From assembly GCA_045130665.1 (NCBI GenBank), contig JBGUQC010000003.1:62001-126000 (forward strand): a stretch of 64,000 bases of DNA. Direction: 5' to 3'. Position 1 is the stretch's first letter. Each line of letters starts with the position of its first letter. The translations under genes and the position numbers were made by a program. The notes under the pieces are model-generated. The model saw nothing but the letters and a program-made list of their open reading frames with translations, made no database searches and had not been told where the DNA came from. Shown in pieces: positions 23,804 through 32,162 of the stretch. This DNA comes from RGIG8124 sp045130665. GTDB taxonomy: Bacteria; Bacillota; Clostridia; Christensenellales; CAG-917.

Positions 23804-24339
23804 TAGTCTAATTGTTCCTTAATTTTATCTTTATATCTTTTCAATTTAGTAATAGTATTAGCAATTTTAGTGTGCTTTACTTTTAAATCTTCTTCTATTT
23901 CATCATAAGAATAGTCATAAGCCCATAATAAAAGGATATTAAACTCTTCAGGAGTGAAAAGTTTCTTTAAGATACCAAATATTGGGTCATCTGGAATAGG
24001 AGGTAATGACATTAGATAATCCTCAATAGGATTTTTATCATCATCTATACTTGGACCCATTGGAGGGAGCGTTCTTATATAATCTAATATCTTGTTATGA
24101 GCACAAATAGTAGCAAATGTTTCAAAAGAAGCACCATATGATTCATCGTATCTATATATGGAAATAAAAATAGAGTATCTTGCAATTTGTTTGAGATCTT
24201 CTTTTTCTGTTCTGTCTACCTCAAACTTGTTTGCCTCAGCAATAGCAATATACTCGCACGCCTTTAAAATTTCTTCCAATGCTTTTTTATCATTAGTACG
24301 TGCCTTTTTAATTAATTCAATGCTTATTTTTTCTTTCAT
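23800..24339 (-). CDS. Sigma-70 family factor in the sigH position
   Basis: A 179-residue sigma factor. Region 2 is seen as DLKQIARYSIFISIYRYDES with FETFATICAHNKILDYIR (-10 recognition). A Pro-rich linker follows, and region 4 is a helix-turn-helix around LLLWAYDYSYDEIEEDL. It lies directly after rlmB and mini-RNase III, the place held by sigH (stationary phase/sporulation sigma H) in Bacillus and many Clostridia, so it is probably a divergent SigH. The yacP gene usually between rlmB and sigH is missing. Start codon overlaps the rlmB stop by four bases. Confidence 0.82.
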   Translation of the reverse strand: MKEKISIELIKKARTNDKKALEEILKACEYIAIAEANKFEVDRTEKEDLKQIARYSIFISIYRYDESYGASFETFATICAHNKILDYIRTLPPMGPSIDDDKNPIEDYLMSLPPIPDDPIFGILKKLFTPEEFNILLLWAYDYSYDEIEEDLKVKHTKIANTITKLKRYKDKIKEQLDY

Positions 24340-25061
24340 CTTCTTTGTCTTACTGCTTCGTATAGTATTATTCCTGTTGCAACAGATGCATTAAGTGAAT
24401 TGATTTCGCCGTACTGAGGAATGGTTAATGTATCATCGCAAAGTTCCTTTGTAAGTTTAGAAATTCCGTCTCCTTCAGAACCAATTACGATTGCGAGATT
24501 TCCTGTTAAATTCGCAGATTTAGGGGTTTGTCCATCGAAATCGGTAGCATAAACCCATACATTGTGCTCTTTTAACATTCTTATCGTATCATTTATATTT
24601 GTTACTTTTGCAACTAGTATATGCTCTGCCGCACCACAAGCAACTTTTATAACTGTATCATTAACAGTTACACTTCTATGCTTTGGAATAATGATGCCAT
24701 GTACACCAAAACATTCAGCACTTCTAATGATAGCTCCAAGGTTATGTGGGTCATTAATTCCATCTAAAATTAAGATAAATAATGGCTCATTTCTATCCTT
24801 TGCAAGTTGTTCAATATCTTCAACTGAGGAATATTCATAGTCTGTAACAATAGCTACAACACCTTGATGGTTTCCTTTATCTGCCATCTTGTCTAAGACC
24901 TTTTTATCTACATAAGATATAACAAGACCTTTGTTGTTTTTTGTGTATTTATATATATTTGCCATGGCCGGATCTTCCATGCCTTTCAATATATATAATT
25001 TCTCAACCGTTTTATTGGAACGTAATGCTTCCTTAACTGAATTCCTTCCGTATATTACCAT
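24336..25061 (-). CDS. rlmB: 23S rRNA 2'-O-ribose methyltransferase RlmB (TrmH/SpoU family)
   Basis: Knotted SPOUT methyltransferase that modifies a guanosine in 23S rRNA. The protein has about 241 residues. It starts MVIYGRNSVKEAL (substrate-binding domain) and has the SpoU motifs DGINDPHNLGAIIRSAE, VIGSEGDGIS and NSLNASVATGIILYE. The frame is open to an upstream ATG at 25094 inside mrnC, but ATG 25061 has GAGGA before it and matches the family start. It lies 10 bases after mrnC and overlaps the sigma-factor start, forming one minus-strand operon. Confidence 0.93.
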   Translation of the reverse strand: MVIYGRNSVKEALRSNKTVEKLYILKGMEDPAMANIYKYTKNNKGLVISYVDKKVLDKMADKGNHQGVVAIVTDYEYSSVEDIEQLAKDRNEPLFILILDGINDPHNLGAIIRSAECFGVHGIIIPKHRSVTVNDTVIKVACGAAEHILVAKVTNINDTIRMLKEHNVWVYATDFDGQTPKSANLTGNLAIVIGSEGDGISKLTKELCDDTLTIPQYGEINSLNASVATGIILYEAVRQRR

Positions 25062-25071
25062 AAAATCCTCA

Positions 25072-25497
25072 TTATATTTCGCTTTGGTATGCAAAATCTA
25101 AGAACTCAGATAGCCTTTCGTTTTGTCCTGTCATAAATAAATAACCTATAACTGCTTCAAAACCACTTGCATATCTGTATTGTGCAATATCTGCATGTTT
25201 TGCAGATGTTTGTACCTTAGAATTTCTTGCACGTCTAAAGATATCTGCCTCTATTTCATTAAATAGTGGCAATAGTTTTTCAACTGCATCTGCTTGGGAT
25301 ACAGCTTTTACTACATTTGTTACTTCTTTATGGAGTGCGCCAGTTTTTTGTTCAGAACCAATAGTAACTCTAGTCCTTACATATAAAGATTGAACACTGT
25401 CCCCAATAAATGCCAAAGACATTGGAGGCATTGCTTGTGCTTCTTCTAAAGAAATAGGATGTTCTAAATAAAAATTTGCCTTAGATTTTTCGTCCAT
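25072..25497 (-). CDS. mrnC: Mini-ribonuclease III
   Basis: RNase III-like nuclease without dsRNA-binding domain that matures 23S rRNA ends in Bacillota. The start chosen (ATG 25497, preceded by AAGGTG) gives 141 residues, the family length; a TTG further upstream would add 24 residues and overlap the promoter. The catalytic region is seen as PMSLAFIGDSVQSLYVR, with ASGFEAVIGYLFM toward the end (the Glu/Asp pair of the RNase III active site). First gene of the mrnC-rlmB-sigma operon, the expected order. Confidence 0.92.
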   Translation of the reverse strand: MDEKSKANFYLEHPISLEEAQAMPPMSLAFIGDSVQSLYVRTRVTIGSEQKTGALHKEVTNVVKAVSQADAVEKLLPLFNEIEADIFRRARNSKVQTSAKHADIAQYRYASGFEAVIGYLFMTGQNERLSEFLDFAYQSEI

Positions 25498-25513
25498 AAA
25501 TACACCTTGTAAT

Positions 25514-25542
25514 ATTCTATCAAAATGATATTCGTTTTGCAA
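25514..25542 (-). promoter_or_regulatory. Promoter of mrnC-rlmB-sigma operon
   Basis: On the minus strand TTGCAA (25537-25542) and TAGAAT (25514-25519) have a 17-base spacer and lie 16 bases before the ATG with AAGGTG between. Confidence 0.6.
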
Positions 25543-25560
25543 TTGCCTATATGCCCGTTC

Positions 25561-25600
25561 TAAAGTCAAAATTGACTTTATATTAACTCATATATATAAT
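25561..25600 (+). promoter_or_regulatory. Promoter of the second transglutaminase gene, with a palindrome over the -35 box
   Basis: TTGACT (25572-25577) and TATAAT (25595-25600) with a 17-base spacer. The -35 box is the right arm of a near-perfect palindrome, TAAAGTCAA (25561-25569) and TTGACTTTA (25572-25580), separated by two bases. This is a plausible operator between two divergent genes. Confidence 0.6.
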
Positions 25601-25617
25601 CAAAAAGAGGTGGAGTT

Positions 25618-27990
25618 ATGAAAAGGTGTGTTAAAACTAATATATTCTTGTTGTTTTTGCTAGTTGTTTTAATGACATGTTGTTTAACAGCATGTGGTTT
25701 AATTACTCCTATAGTAGTCCAAGTTAAGAGTGTAGGAATCGTTCATGATGGTTTAACTGCAAAGGGAGATGGCTATATTGCACAAATAGGTAAAGAATTT
25801 ACTTTACTTGCAGTATGGAATGAGGATGCCAATGTACGTACTAATGTAACATGGTCTTTAAAAATAGATGGAGAAGAATCGGATCTTGGCGAAAAGACAC
25901 ACGAAAAAGAATTGAAATACACCATAACCACTCTTACATACACAAGTTATGTATTTTCTTTAGATGTAAATGGCGTTAAGGCAGAAAGCAGTATAAAGAT
26001 TACTCCAGACTATGCTACTTTAGATAATGTTACAATTTCTGCTAATAAGCCAATAGTTCAAGATGTTATTCAAATGTCTAGATTTGATTATCAAACAATT
26101 ACCTTAACAGTTTCCTGGAACAATGAATACCTCAATCCATCTCTTCCTGCAGCAACTATTACATGGAAGAGAGGAGATGATGAAATTGGTACTACTTCAT
26201 CTATATCTTTGACTCCAAGTGACACATGGACAGAAGACGAAAATCCAATAGTTGTAGAGGTTAAACATAACAACATTACTAAGGTTGCTTCAGTAACAAT
26301 ATTTTTGAGCTTTATCTACGAATGCATAGATGATATTAACATTTCGATAGCATCAACTAGCGATTATGAACAAATAGGCACAACTGGACAATACGTAACT
26401 AAGAGTTCATCTCCATATCCAGAAGTCACAATTAGTGCTGTTGTAACACCTGCTGTTGGAACCGATTTATCAACACCTGCGAAGTGGAATATTAGAACAA
26501 AAGATGGTCCAATAACGGCCACTGAAACTGGTAGAACATTAACATTTAGTCCAACATACGGTGAGAATATTATTACTTGTACAATAGATAACTTAACAAG
26601 TCATACATTTACTATCTTTGCAATGCCTTTAGTAGACTATAATAATAGGAAAGCATTAATTGAAAACACATTTGTCTGGAACGGAAATGTAGAAAATTAT
26701 TACATTACAGACGAGTATGATATGGCTTATTTTGTAAATAATTTAATGGCAAATAGGATATTTACATCTCAAAATATATATTATGCACAAAGTACATGGA
26801 GAGTTAATATTACAACAGAAAATTCCTATTTTAAAAAAACAGTTATGCCAAAGGTTGTTAGTCTTTTAGATGAGGCGGGATCAATAGGATACACAATTAC
26901 AGAAAATACATTTACAATGATGGCTGTTAGTGAATTGGGAGATCCGTTATATACAACTGCTGCATCCTCATATACTCAAAATAATAACATTGAGACACAT
27001 TACAAAAATTTCTATGGTATAACAACCACGAGGACATCGTTACCTTGCTATTCATTTACAAAAACGATGGATGTTTCTAATAGTAATCAGCTTTATAGAG
27101 CATTATCTAATTTTTATAAACCAATTATTTCTGATTCTCAGACCCAACAAGTATATGATGAAGCTGTTGCTGTATTAAGAACTATTTGTGATGATACCAT
27201 GACGGAATATCAAAAGGTTCTTGCAATCTATGATTGGATTATTACGAATGTGACATATGACACAAATTTGTTTGAGGGACATATAGATGCAGGTAAGCCT
27301 TCTGTAGATTATGATGGTTATTACCTAGATGGTGTATTTCTCCATCATAAGGCAGTTTGTGATGGAAAAGCTAAAGCTTTTGCTTTACTTTGTGGTATGG
27401 AAGGCATTAGATGTCTAAGAGTAACAGGAACTGCAACTCAACCTGCAAATCCATCAGATAAGTCAGGACATGCATGGAATAAGGTATTTATAGATATAGA
27501 TGGAAATGGTGTAAGGGAATGGTATATTGTTGATACAACATGGGGTGATAGAAGTACAAAAGATGATTTAGATAATGTTTTCGAGAATTTATCGTATACA
27601 TATTTCTTACTAAGAGATAGCGATGTTTCATCTACTCATGAAGAAAATGGTGCAATAATCCCTGTTGCAAATACAACATTTGATTTTTATGCTAACACAA
27701 CAGTTAACGGAGCAACATTAAAAGTATCAAATCCAAACGAGATAGGGAAAGTATTAGAGTATTACAATGATAAAGTTTATCTTTCAAGCGGCAAAGAATA
27801 TTCATTTGAAATAGAAGTGGACATTTCAACTGTCAATAAATCTAATATTAAATCTACCATAACCGATGTTTTGGCAAATCCATTATATTATCATGATCCA
27901 CATGGACAACTGGTTATTAACTATACAGTACACGCACCTTATTGTTTAGATGAAAGTAGAAAAATATTCTTAATAACCATTAGTTTATAA
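25618..27990 (+). CDS. Surface lipoprotein with Ig-like domains and a transglutaminase-like domain
   Basis: A 790-residue predicted lipoprotein; the signal sequence ends in CCLTAC. The first 330 residues are beta-rich with Ig-like repeats (TWSLKIDGEES, TITWKRGDDEIG, AKWNIRTKDG). The C-terminal domain has a transglutaminase-like triad: KAVCDGKAKAF (Cys), SGHAWNKVF (His) and WYIVDTTWGD (Asp). Phrases around the catalytic site (YDGYYLDGVF, MTEYQKVLAIYDWI) match the 11696-14284 protein (YYDAYYLEGVF, MSDYDKALAIYTWI), so the two share an ancestor. GAGGTGG precedes the ATG. Likely acts outside the cell on wall or surface protein cross-links (inference). Confidence 0.8.
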   Translation: MKRCVKTNIFLLFLLVVLMTCCLTACGLITPIVVQVKSVGIVHDGLTAKGDGYIAQIGKEFTLLAVWNEDANVRTNVTWSLKIDGEESDLGEKTHEKELKYTITTLTYTSYVFSLDVNGVKAESSIKITPDYATLDNVTISANKPIVQDVIQMSRFDYQTITLTVSWNNEYLNPSLPAATITWKRGDDEIGTTSSISLTPSDTWTEDENPIVVEVKHNNITKVASVTIFLSFIYECIDDINISIASTSDYEQIGTTGQYVTKSSSPYPEVTISAVVTPAVGTDLSTPAKWNIRTKDGPITATETGRTLTFSPTYGENIITCTIDNLTSHTFTIFAMPLVDYNNRKALIENTFVWNGNVENYYITDEYDMAYFVNNLMANRIFTSQNIYYAQSTWRVNITTENSYFKKTVMPKVVSLLDEAGSIGYTITENTFTMMAVSELGDPLYTTAASSYTQNNNIETHYKNFYGITTTRTSLPCYSFTKTMDVSNSNQLYRALSNFYKPIISDSQTQQVYDEAVAVLRTICDDTMTEYQKVLAIYDWIITNVTYDTNLFEGHIDAGKPSVDYDGYYLDGVFLHHKAVCDGKAKAFALLCGMEGIRCLRVTGTATQPANPSDKSGHAWNKVFIDIDGNGVREWYIVDTTWGDRSTKDDLDNVFENLSYTYFLLRDSDVSSTHEENGAIIPVANTTFDFYANTTVNGATLKVSNPNEIGKVLEYYNDKVYLSSGKEYSFEIEVDISTVNKSNIKSTITDVLANPLYYHDPHGQLVINYTVHAPYCLDESRKIFLITISL

Positions 27991-28010
27991 ATACATTATA
28001 TAATAATAAA

Positions 28011-28039
28011 GGGCCCAGGAAATCCTGAGCCCATTTTTT
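28011..28039. terminator. Terminator between convergent lipoprotein genes
   Basis: GGGCCCAGGA (28011-28020) and TCCTGAGCCC (28023-28032) form a GC-rich stem with one internal mismatch, followed by ATTTTTT on the plus strand. Confidence 0.85.
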
Positions 28040-28051
28040 ATTGCTTTTTTC

Positions 28052-30778
28052 TTATGCTCTAAGAGTTGGGAGCGTGTCTACATATACAATAGGTTCAGTT
28101 CCGTTGAAGAGATTCCATACTGTATTGCTCCAACCTGCTGATGTGTACATGAATTGGCCGCTTTGGAAAGATTGTGTTCCAATTGTCCTTGTTACACCAT
28201 TTAATTCAATGTTGAATGCGAATTCATCATCGAAGTTGTATGTGTATGTGGTACCAGTGGTTGCTTTAACTTTCATTGGAACCATTGGATAACTTGTAAG
28301 TGAAACTTTAGAGTCAATGTCAGAATAACTGTTGTCTACAGAAGAAGATGTATTTCTGTGTCCAGAAATATATCCAAATGAGTAAGCTTTGTTGCCATCG
28401 TGTAAATCAACAGTAACTCCAGTGTATGCAAAACATCTTGCAATTGAACATCCAGCAGAATCTCCAGCTATACCGCCAGCAAATACTGTTGAGTCTTCAT
28501 TTAGACTTACAACCTCAATTGCATCTTGGAGAGCACTATCATTATCATCTGTCATAATAGATGCAATGTAGCAGTATTCAATCTTTCCGAAAGCGTAGCT
28601 TTGTGAATCATTGAAACACTTGCCAGCAATTCCACCTGCATAACCATATGTGCTGGCTTTAGCTTTAACTTTAGAATATTGGACATAGGAATTGTTGATG
28701 AAACCTTGGTTAAGTCCTACAAGTCCACCAACAGCTGCTTGATTACTGGTAGACCATCCAAAAATACTTGAGATGTAATCTTTTGTTCCTTGGATGTAAC
28801 ACTTGGAAATTGATGAATATACTAGTTTGCCTACAAAACCACCAACGTATGTTTCTTTGAAGGTTGTTACGTTAACGTATGCTGGAGTATTGGTATCTGA
28901 TGTAAATGAAACGCCAGTTATTTCAGATGATAATGTTTCACCAATTAAACCACCAGCTGAAACTGGACCTCTATTGTTAATGTCTATAGATACTGAGTCT
29001 GAACTTCCTTGTGATATAACACTGTAATCAGCTTTTCCTACTAATATACCAACTCTAACTGCGTTCCTAATACCATATACGGAAATTGATCCTTTTGCTG
29101 TCCATGAACCAGTAACTTCTGAATTTGTCATGTATGCTGCAAGACCACCAACGGTGAAACTATAATCTTCATATGATACGGCAGCAGTAGATGGCATTGA
29201 TATACTTGCATTGATATTTACATTTTGAATAGTTGCATTGTCTAATACACCAGCAAGACCTGCAATATAGAATGTTTTGTTGTATTCTTCTGTAAAGATA
29301 TCTGGGTCTTCATCTAACTTTTGTAATTCATATGAAAGTGTGAAATCTATGTGCTTTACAGTTCCTGTAACCTTCTCAAATAGAGCGGTAATAGGATTTG
29401 TTGGACGATATGCACTTGTCAATGTAATTGTAATGCTGTGGTTCTTTAATACGCCTACATCATCGTATTGTCCATCAAACTCGCCAGAGAATGCGCCAAG
29501 AATCATTGTGTAAGAATCATTCAATGAAATATCACCTGTTAATACAAGTTTTCCTGCTAATAATTCTTGAGCATCTTTCTTTTGTTCGTCTGTAGCTGTA
29601 GCTTCGTCTATGTTAATCATTCCAGCAAGTGTTTCCCAATCTGCTGCAGAAGCAATTTCAAAGTATCTTGTCCATTTTGCAGCAAGGATAGTCTTGTCTG
29701 TTACTTTGTCAAACTCTCCACATCCAATTCCTGTATCAAAGTGGAATTCGGTTGAGGTGAGTGAATATTTCTTGCCATCATATTCAATTGTTCCATTCTC
29801 GTTTTCAACTGCAATATACCAACCATCAAACTTGTAGTCTGCTTTGCTTGGTTCTGCTGGAGCAGCAACTGTATCATTGTATTTTACAATGACGCTAGAT
29901 ACACCAGAGCCATCTTCTTTTGGTAAGTATATAACTTTATTTGCAGCAATTGGATCGTCCTCATCTTCAACAGCTGGAAGTTGAGAATACCATTTTGCTT
30001 TTAATGTTAAAACTTTATCAAGAGTGAAGACGTTGCTTTCAGATAATGAATTCTTTACAAAGTACTTAATATCATCTCTGTCAAAGTCTGCAGAACTTGT
30101 TGGTTGTACATCTGGGATAGAATATGTAGATTTATCTCTTGTGTAATAATCTGTGCTTGAGGAGTATGCACTTGAAGCAGTTTGCATCGTATAAGAAATC
30201 CAGTTAGAGAAACGAACCTCTTTGTTGTCTGCATCTAAATAATACCAATATAAGAATTGGTCTGATGCATTACCATGGTCATCCATACAAGTTGGAGTTG
30301 GCATGGTTGTTGATTGATTATATGTAGATGTAAATGTTGTTTGGTCACAATGTGCTTCTGGATTTGTGTTATTTAAATCCAATGTGTGAATGTATCTGTT
30401 TGCATCATATACAGCAATAAGTGTTGTAGTAGTTGTAATGGTATTTGTATCGAAATCCCATGCTATATCGGTATTTCCTTCTTGAGACCACCACTTGAAT
30501 GTGTAACCAGTTTTAAATGGGTCATTTGCTGTATCGCCTTTGTTTGGATTAGCAACTTTGCCACCATAAACTACTTGTTGGTCGTCATATACCATTGAGG
30601 ATCCATTTGAATTGAATGAAACAGTGAAGGTTGTAGCAACTGGTTTATCACCACCACCGCCTTCGCCTCCGCCTCCTTCGCCTCCGCCGGATTTGTTGGC
30701 ACATGCAACTAGTGCAAGGGATAATAAAACTAATAAAATTGATATTAATATTAATTTTAAGTTTAGTTTGCTTTTCAT
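28052..30778 (-). CDS. Large repeat lipoprotein with InlB-type and GLUG-like repeats
   Basis: A 908-residue predicted lipoprotein. The signal sequence ends in LALVAC, followed by a Gly/Glu spacer (about residues 29-42, GGGEGGGG units). Two InlB B-repeat-like modules follow (FTVSFNSNGSS...FKWWS and IVKYNDTVAAP...KFDGWY), then a domain with GEFDGQ and ITVT-type strands. The C-terminal half carries GLUG-like beta-helix turns (GGLAAYM, GGLIGE, GGFVGK, GGLVGLNQGF, GGIAGD). This is typical of surface adhesins of gut Firmicutes. It lies 68 bases after the ECF sigma/anti-sigma pair on the same strand and may belong to that regulon. Confidence 0.78.
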   Translation of the reverse strand: MKSKLNLKLILISILLVLLSLALVACANKSGGGEGGGGEGGGGDKPVATTFTVSFNSNGSSMVYDDQQVVYGGKVANPNKGDTANDPFKTGYTFKWWSQEGNTDIAWDFDTNTITTTTTLIAVYDANRYIHTLDLNNTNPEAHCDQTTFTSTYNQSTTMPTPTCMDDHGNASDQFLYWYYLDADNKEVRFSNWISYTMQTASSAYSSSTDYYTRDKSTYSIPDVQPTSSADFDRDDIKYFVKNSLSESNVFTLDKVLTLKAKWYSQLPAVEDEDDPIAANKVIYLPKEDGSGVSSVIVKYNDTVAAPAEPSKADYKFDGWYIAVENENGTIEYDGKKYSLTSTEFHFDTGIGCGEFDKVTDKTILAAKWTRYFEIASAADWETLAGMINIDEATATDEQKKDAQELLAGKLVLTGDISLNDSYTMILGAFSGEFDGQYDDVGVLKNHSITITLTSAYRPTNPITALFEKVTGTVKHIDFTLSYELQKLDEDPDIFTEEYNKTFYIAGLAGVLDNATIQNVNINASISMPSTAAVSYEDYSFTVGGLAAYMTNSEVTGSWTAKGSISVYGIRNAVRVGILVGKADYSVISQGSSDSVSIDINNRGPVSAGGLIGETLSSEITGVSFTSDTNTPAYVNVTTFKETYVGGFVGKLVYSSISKCYIQGTKDYISSIFGWSTSNQAAVGGLVGLNQGFINNSYVQYSKVKAKASTYGYAGGIAGKCFNDSQSYAFGKIEYCYIASIMTDDNDSALQDAIEVVSLNEDSTVFAGGIAGDSAGCSIARCFAYTGVTVDLHDGNKAYSFGYISGHRNTSSSVDNSYSDIDSKVSLTSYPMVPMKVKATTGTTYTYNFDDEFAFNIELNGVTRTIGTQSFQSGQFMYTSAGWSNTVWNLFNGTEPIVYVDTLPTLRA

Positions 30779-30846
30779 AGATACTCCTAATTTATCTTAT
30801 ACGTTTAGTAATTGTTATATTTATTTCGGTTATGATTTATTTGAAA

Positions 30847-31515
30847 TCATACATTTTGGTTCGTTGCTGACACATAAATATATGTGGTTATGATCGTAGA
30901 TGGTGAATCTGTCAAGTTTACTTGTTCTTTACCAAAACTATTAATATAGTTTGCAAGGTAAACATTTACAGCCATATTTGAGGATGTAACTGTAACGCTG
31001 ATTCCTTTTTCTACACAATAACTTTGAAGTGCATTGTTTAATAAGATATTAATCTTATCCATTTGGTCGTATCCAAGTGCATATGATGTAATGGATACTG
31101 TGTCTCCAGAATGAATATCAACTATAGACCAAAGATCGTTATAGGTCTTGTCTTTAACATCTTTATTGCATTTAGCATCTTCATTCATTAAACAAACGAG
31201 TGCATTATTTGTGTCATCTATGACAACACCAAAGTGCTGTGTATTGTTAATTGTTATGTTTGTATAGACATATTGACACTCCGTGCTTGGAGCAGATGGT
31301 GGAATCATAAAGCTAAAGAGGGAAACAACAAGGACAGCTAAAATAACGAATAACATACATACAAGAATGAGAACAATCTTTCTCTTTCTTGCTTGTTCAG
31401 GGGATTCAATAAACACGTTATAGTTTATAGGAGTCTTTCTGACTTTGCTATATACATCTGGTGTCTTATTTTCGTAAGCCTTATTTAGTTTTTTCTTGAA
31501 ATCCTTGTTATTCAT
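30847..31515 (-). CDS. Membrane protein encoded with ECF sigma factor, probable anti-sigma factor
   Basis: A 222-residue protein with a cytoplasmic N-terminus of about 55 residues (rich in Lys), one membrane segment at about residues 49-72 (IVLILVCMLFVILAVLVVSLF) and an outside domain of 150 residues. No zinc motif HxxxCxxC is seen, so it is not a ZAS-type anti-sigma factor. The call rests on topology and on the four-base overlap with the sigma factor gene upstream, the usual arrangement of sigma and anti-sigma genes. It could also be a sensor partner. Confidence 0.6.
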   Translation of the reverse strand: MNNKDFKKKLNKAYENKTPDVYSKVRKTPINYNVFIESPEQARKRKIVLILVCMLFVILAVLVVSLFSFMIPPSAPSTECQYVYTNITINNTQHFGVVIDDTNNALVCLMNEDAKCNKDVKDKTYNDLWSIVDIHSGDTVSITSYALGYDQMDKINILLNNALQSYCVEKGISVTVTSSNMAVNVYLANYINSFGKEQVNLTDSPSTIITTYIYVSATNQNV

Positions 31516-32069
31516 CCTTGTCCGCCCTCCTTTTCATATGCATCTTTCAGTTTCTTTAAAGCATTTCGATATGCCCATAAAACCGTTCCTAGTGGTTTCC
31601 CCATCATATCGGCAATCTCTCTGTGCTTCATTCCAGAAACTACATGCAACATGACTATTTGTCTTTCGGAGTCATTTAATACTCTATTTGCCAACTGGAT
31701 AATGGAATCGTCATCATCCTTGTCCATATCATCGTCCGAAGCAATATATTGCTCTGGAGCCTTAAATGTTGGATCCTCAATATCTGTTGGTATCATTCTC
31801 TTTTGCTTGTTGAGTTCGTTTAATGTTAAATTTTTTGCAATAGTGAAGAGCCATGCTAAACCATTTGAACCTGGTTTGTATGTGTTAATAGCAGCACGAA
31901 CACGAATATATGTGTCTTGCATTAACTCTTCTGCTGTAGCGTAATTTTTGCAAATGGAATAAATGAAGGAGAATAAGCCTTTCTTTGTTTCCAAATAGAT
32001 TTTTTCGAAGGCTTCCTCGTCCCCGTGCATGAGTTTAGTAAATAAATAATCAAGCTCGTATTTATCCAT
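31512..32069 (-). CDS. ECF-type RNA polymerase sigma factor
   Basis: A 185-residue extracytoplasmic-function sigma factor. Region 2 is seen as AFEKIYLETKKGLFSFIYSI, ATAEELMQDTYIRVR and AWLFTIAKNLTLNEL. Region 4 is LNDSERQIVMLHVVSGMKHREIADMM with AYRNALKKLKDA. The linker between them is long and acidic. The gene has no ribosome-binding site: its promoter's -10 box is seven bases before the ATG. The start is ATG 32069. A membrane partner gene overlaps its stop, and a surface lipoprotein gene follows. Confidence 0.92.
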   Translation of the reverse strand: MDKYELDYLFTKLMHGDEEAFEKIYLETKKGLFSFIYSICKNYATAEELMQDTYIRVRAAINTYKPGSNGLAWLFTIAKNLTLNELNKQKRMIPTDIEDPTFKAPEQYIASDDDMDKDDDDSIIQLANRVLNDSERQIVMLHVVSGMKHREIADMMGKPLGTVLWAYRNALKKLKDAYEKEGGQG

Positions 32070-32076
32070 AAATTTT

Positions 32077-32105
32077 ATTCTAGCATATAAAATTTATTTT
32101 TTCAA
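32077..32105 (-). promoter_or_regulatory. Promoter of the ECF sigma gene, predicted leaderless
   Basis: On the minus strand: TTGAAA (32100-32105), 17 bases, TAGAAT (32077-32082) preceded by TGC (extended -10). Seven bases lie between the -10 box and the ATG. Confidence 0.6.
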
Positions 32106-32107
32106 AT

Positions 32108-32141
32108 AAAAGAAAGTCCGCCTCCTTTTTGGAGACGAACT
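32108..32141 (-). terminator. Intrinsic terminator of the amino-acid kinase gene
   Basis: On the minus strand AGTTCGTCTCC and GGAGGCGGACT form an 11-bp stem with two G-U pairs around AAAAA, followed by TTCTTTTATTT. On the plus strand two of the pairs would be lost, so the orientation is minus. Confidence 0.85.
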
Positions 32142-32162
32142 CACTATTAAGTTTTTTCTAGC

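Noticed and set aside
30779..30846. ECF-type promoter in front of the 908-residue lipoprotein gene
   Set aside because: AACC and CGTA elements can be found, but their spacing (about 24 bases) is wrong for ECF promoters.
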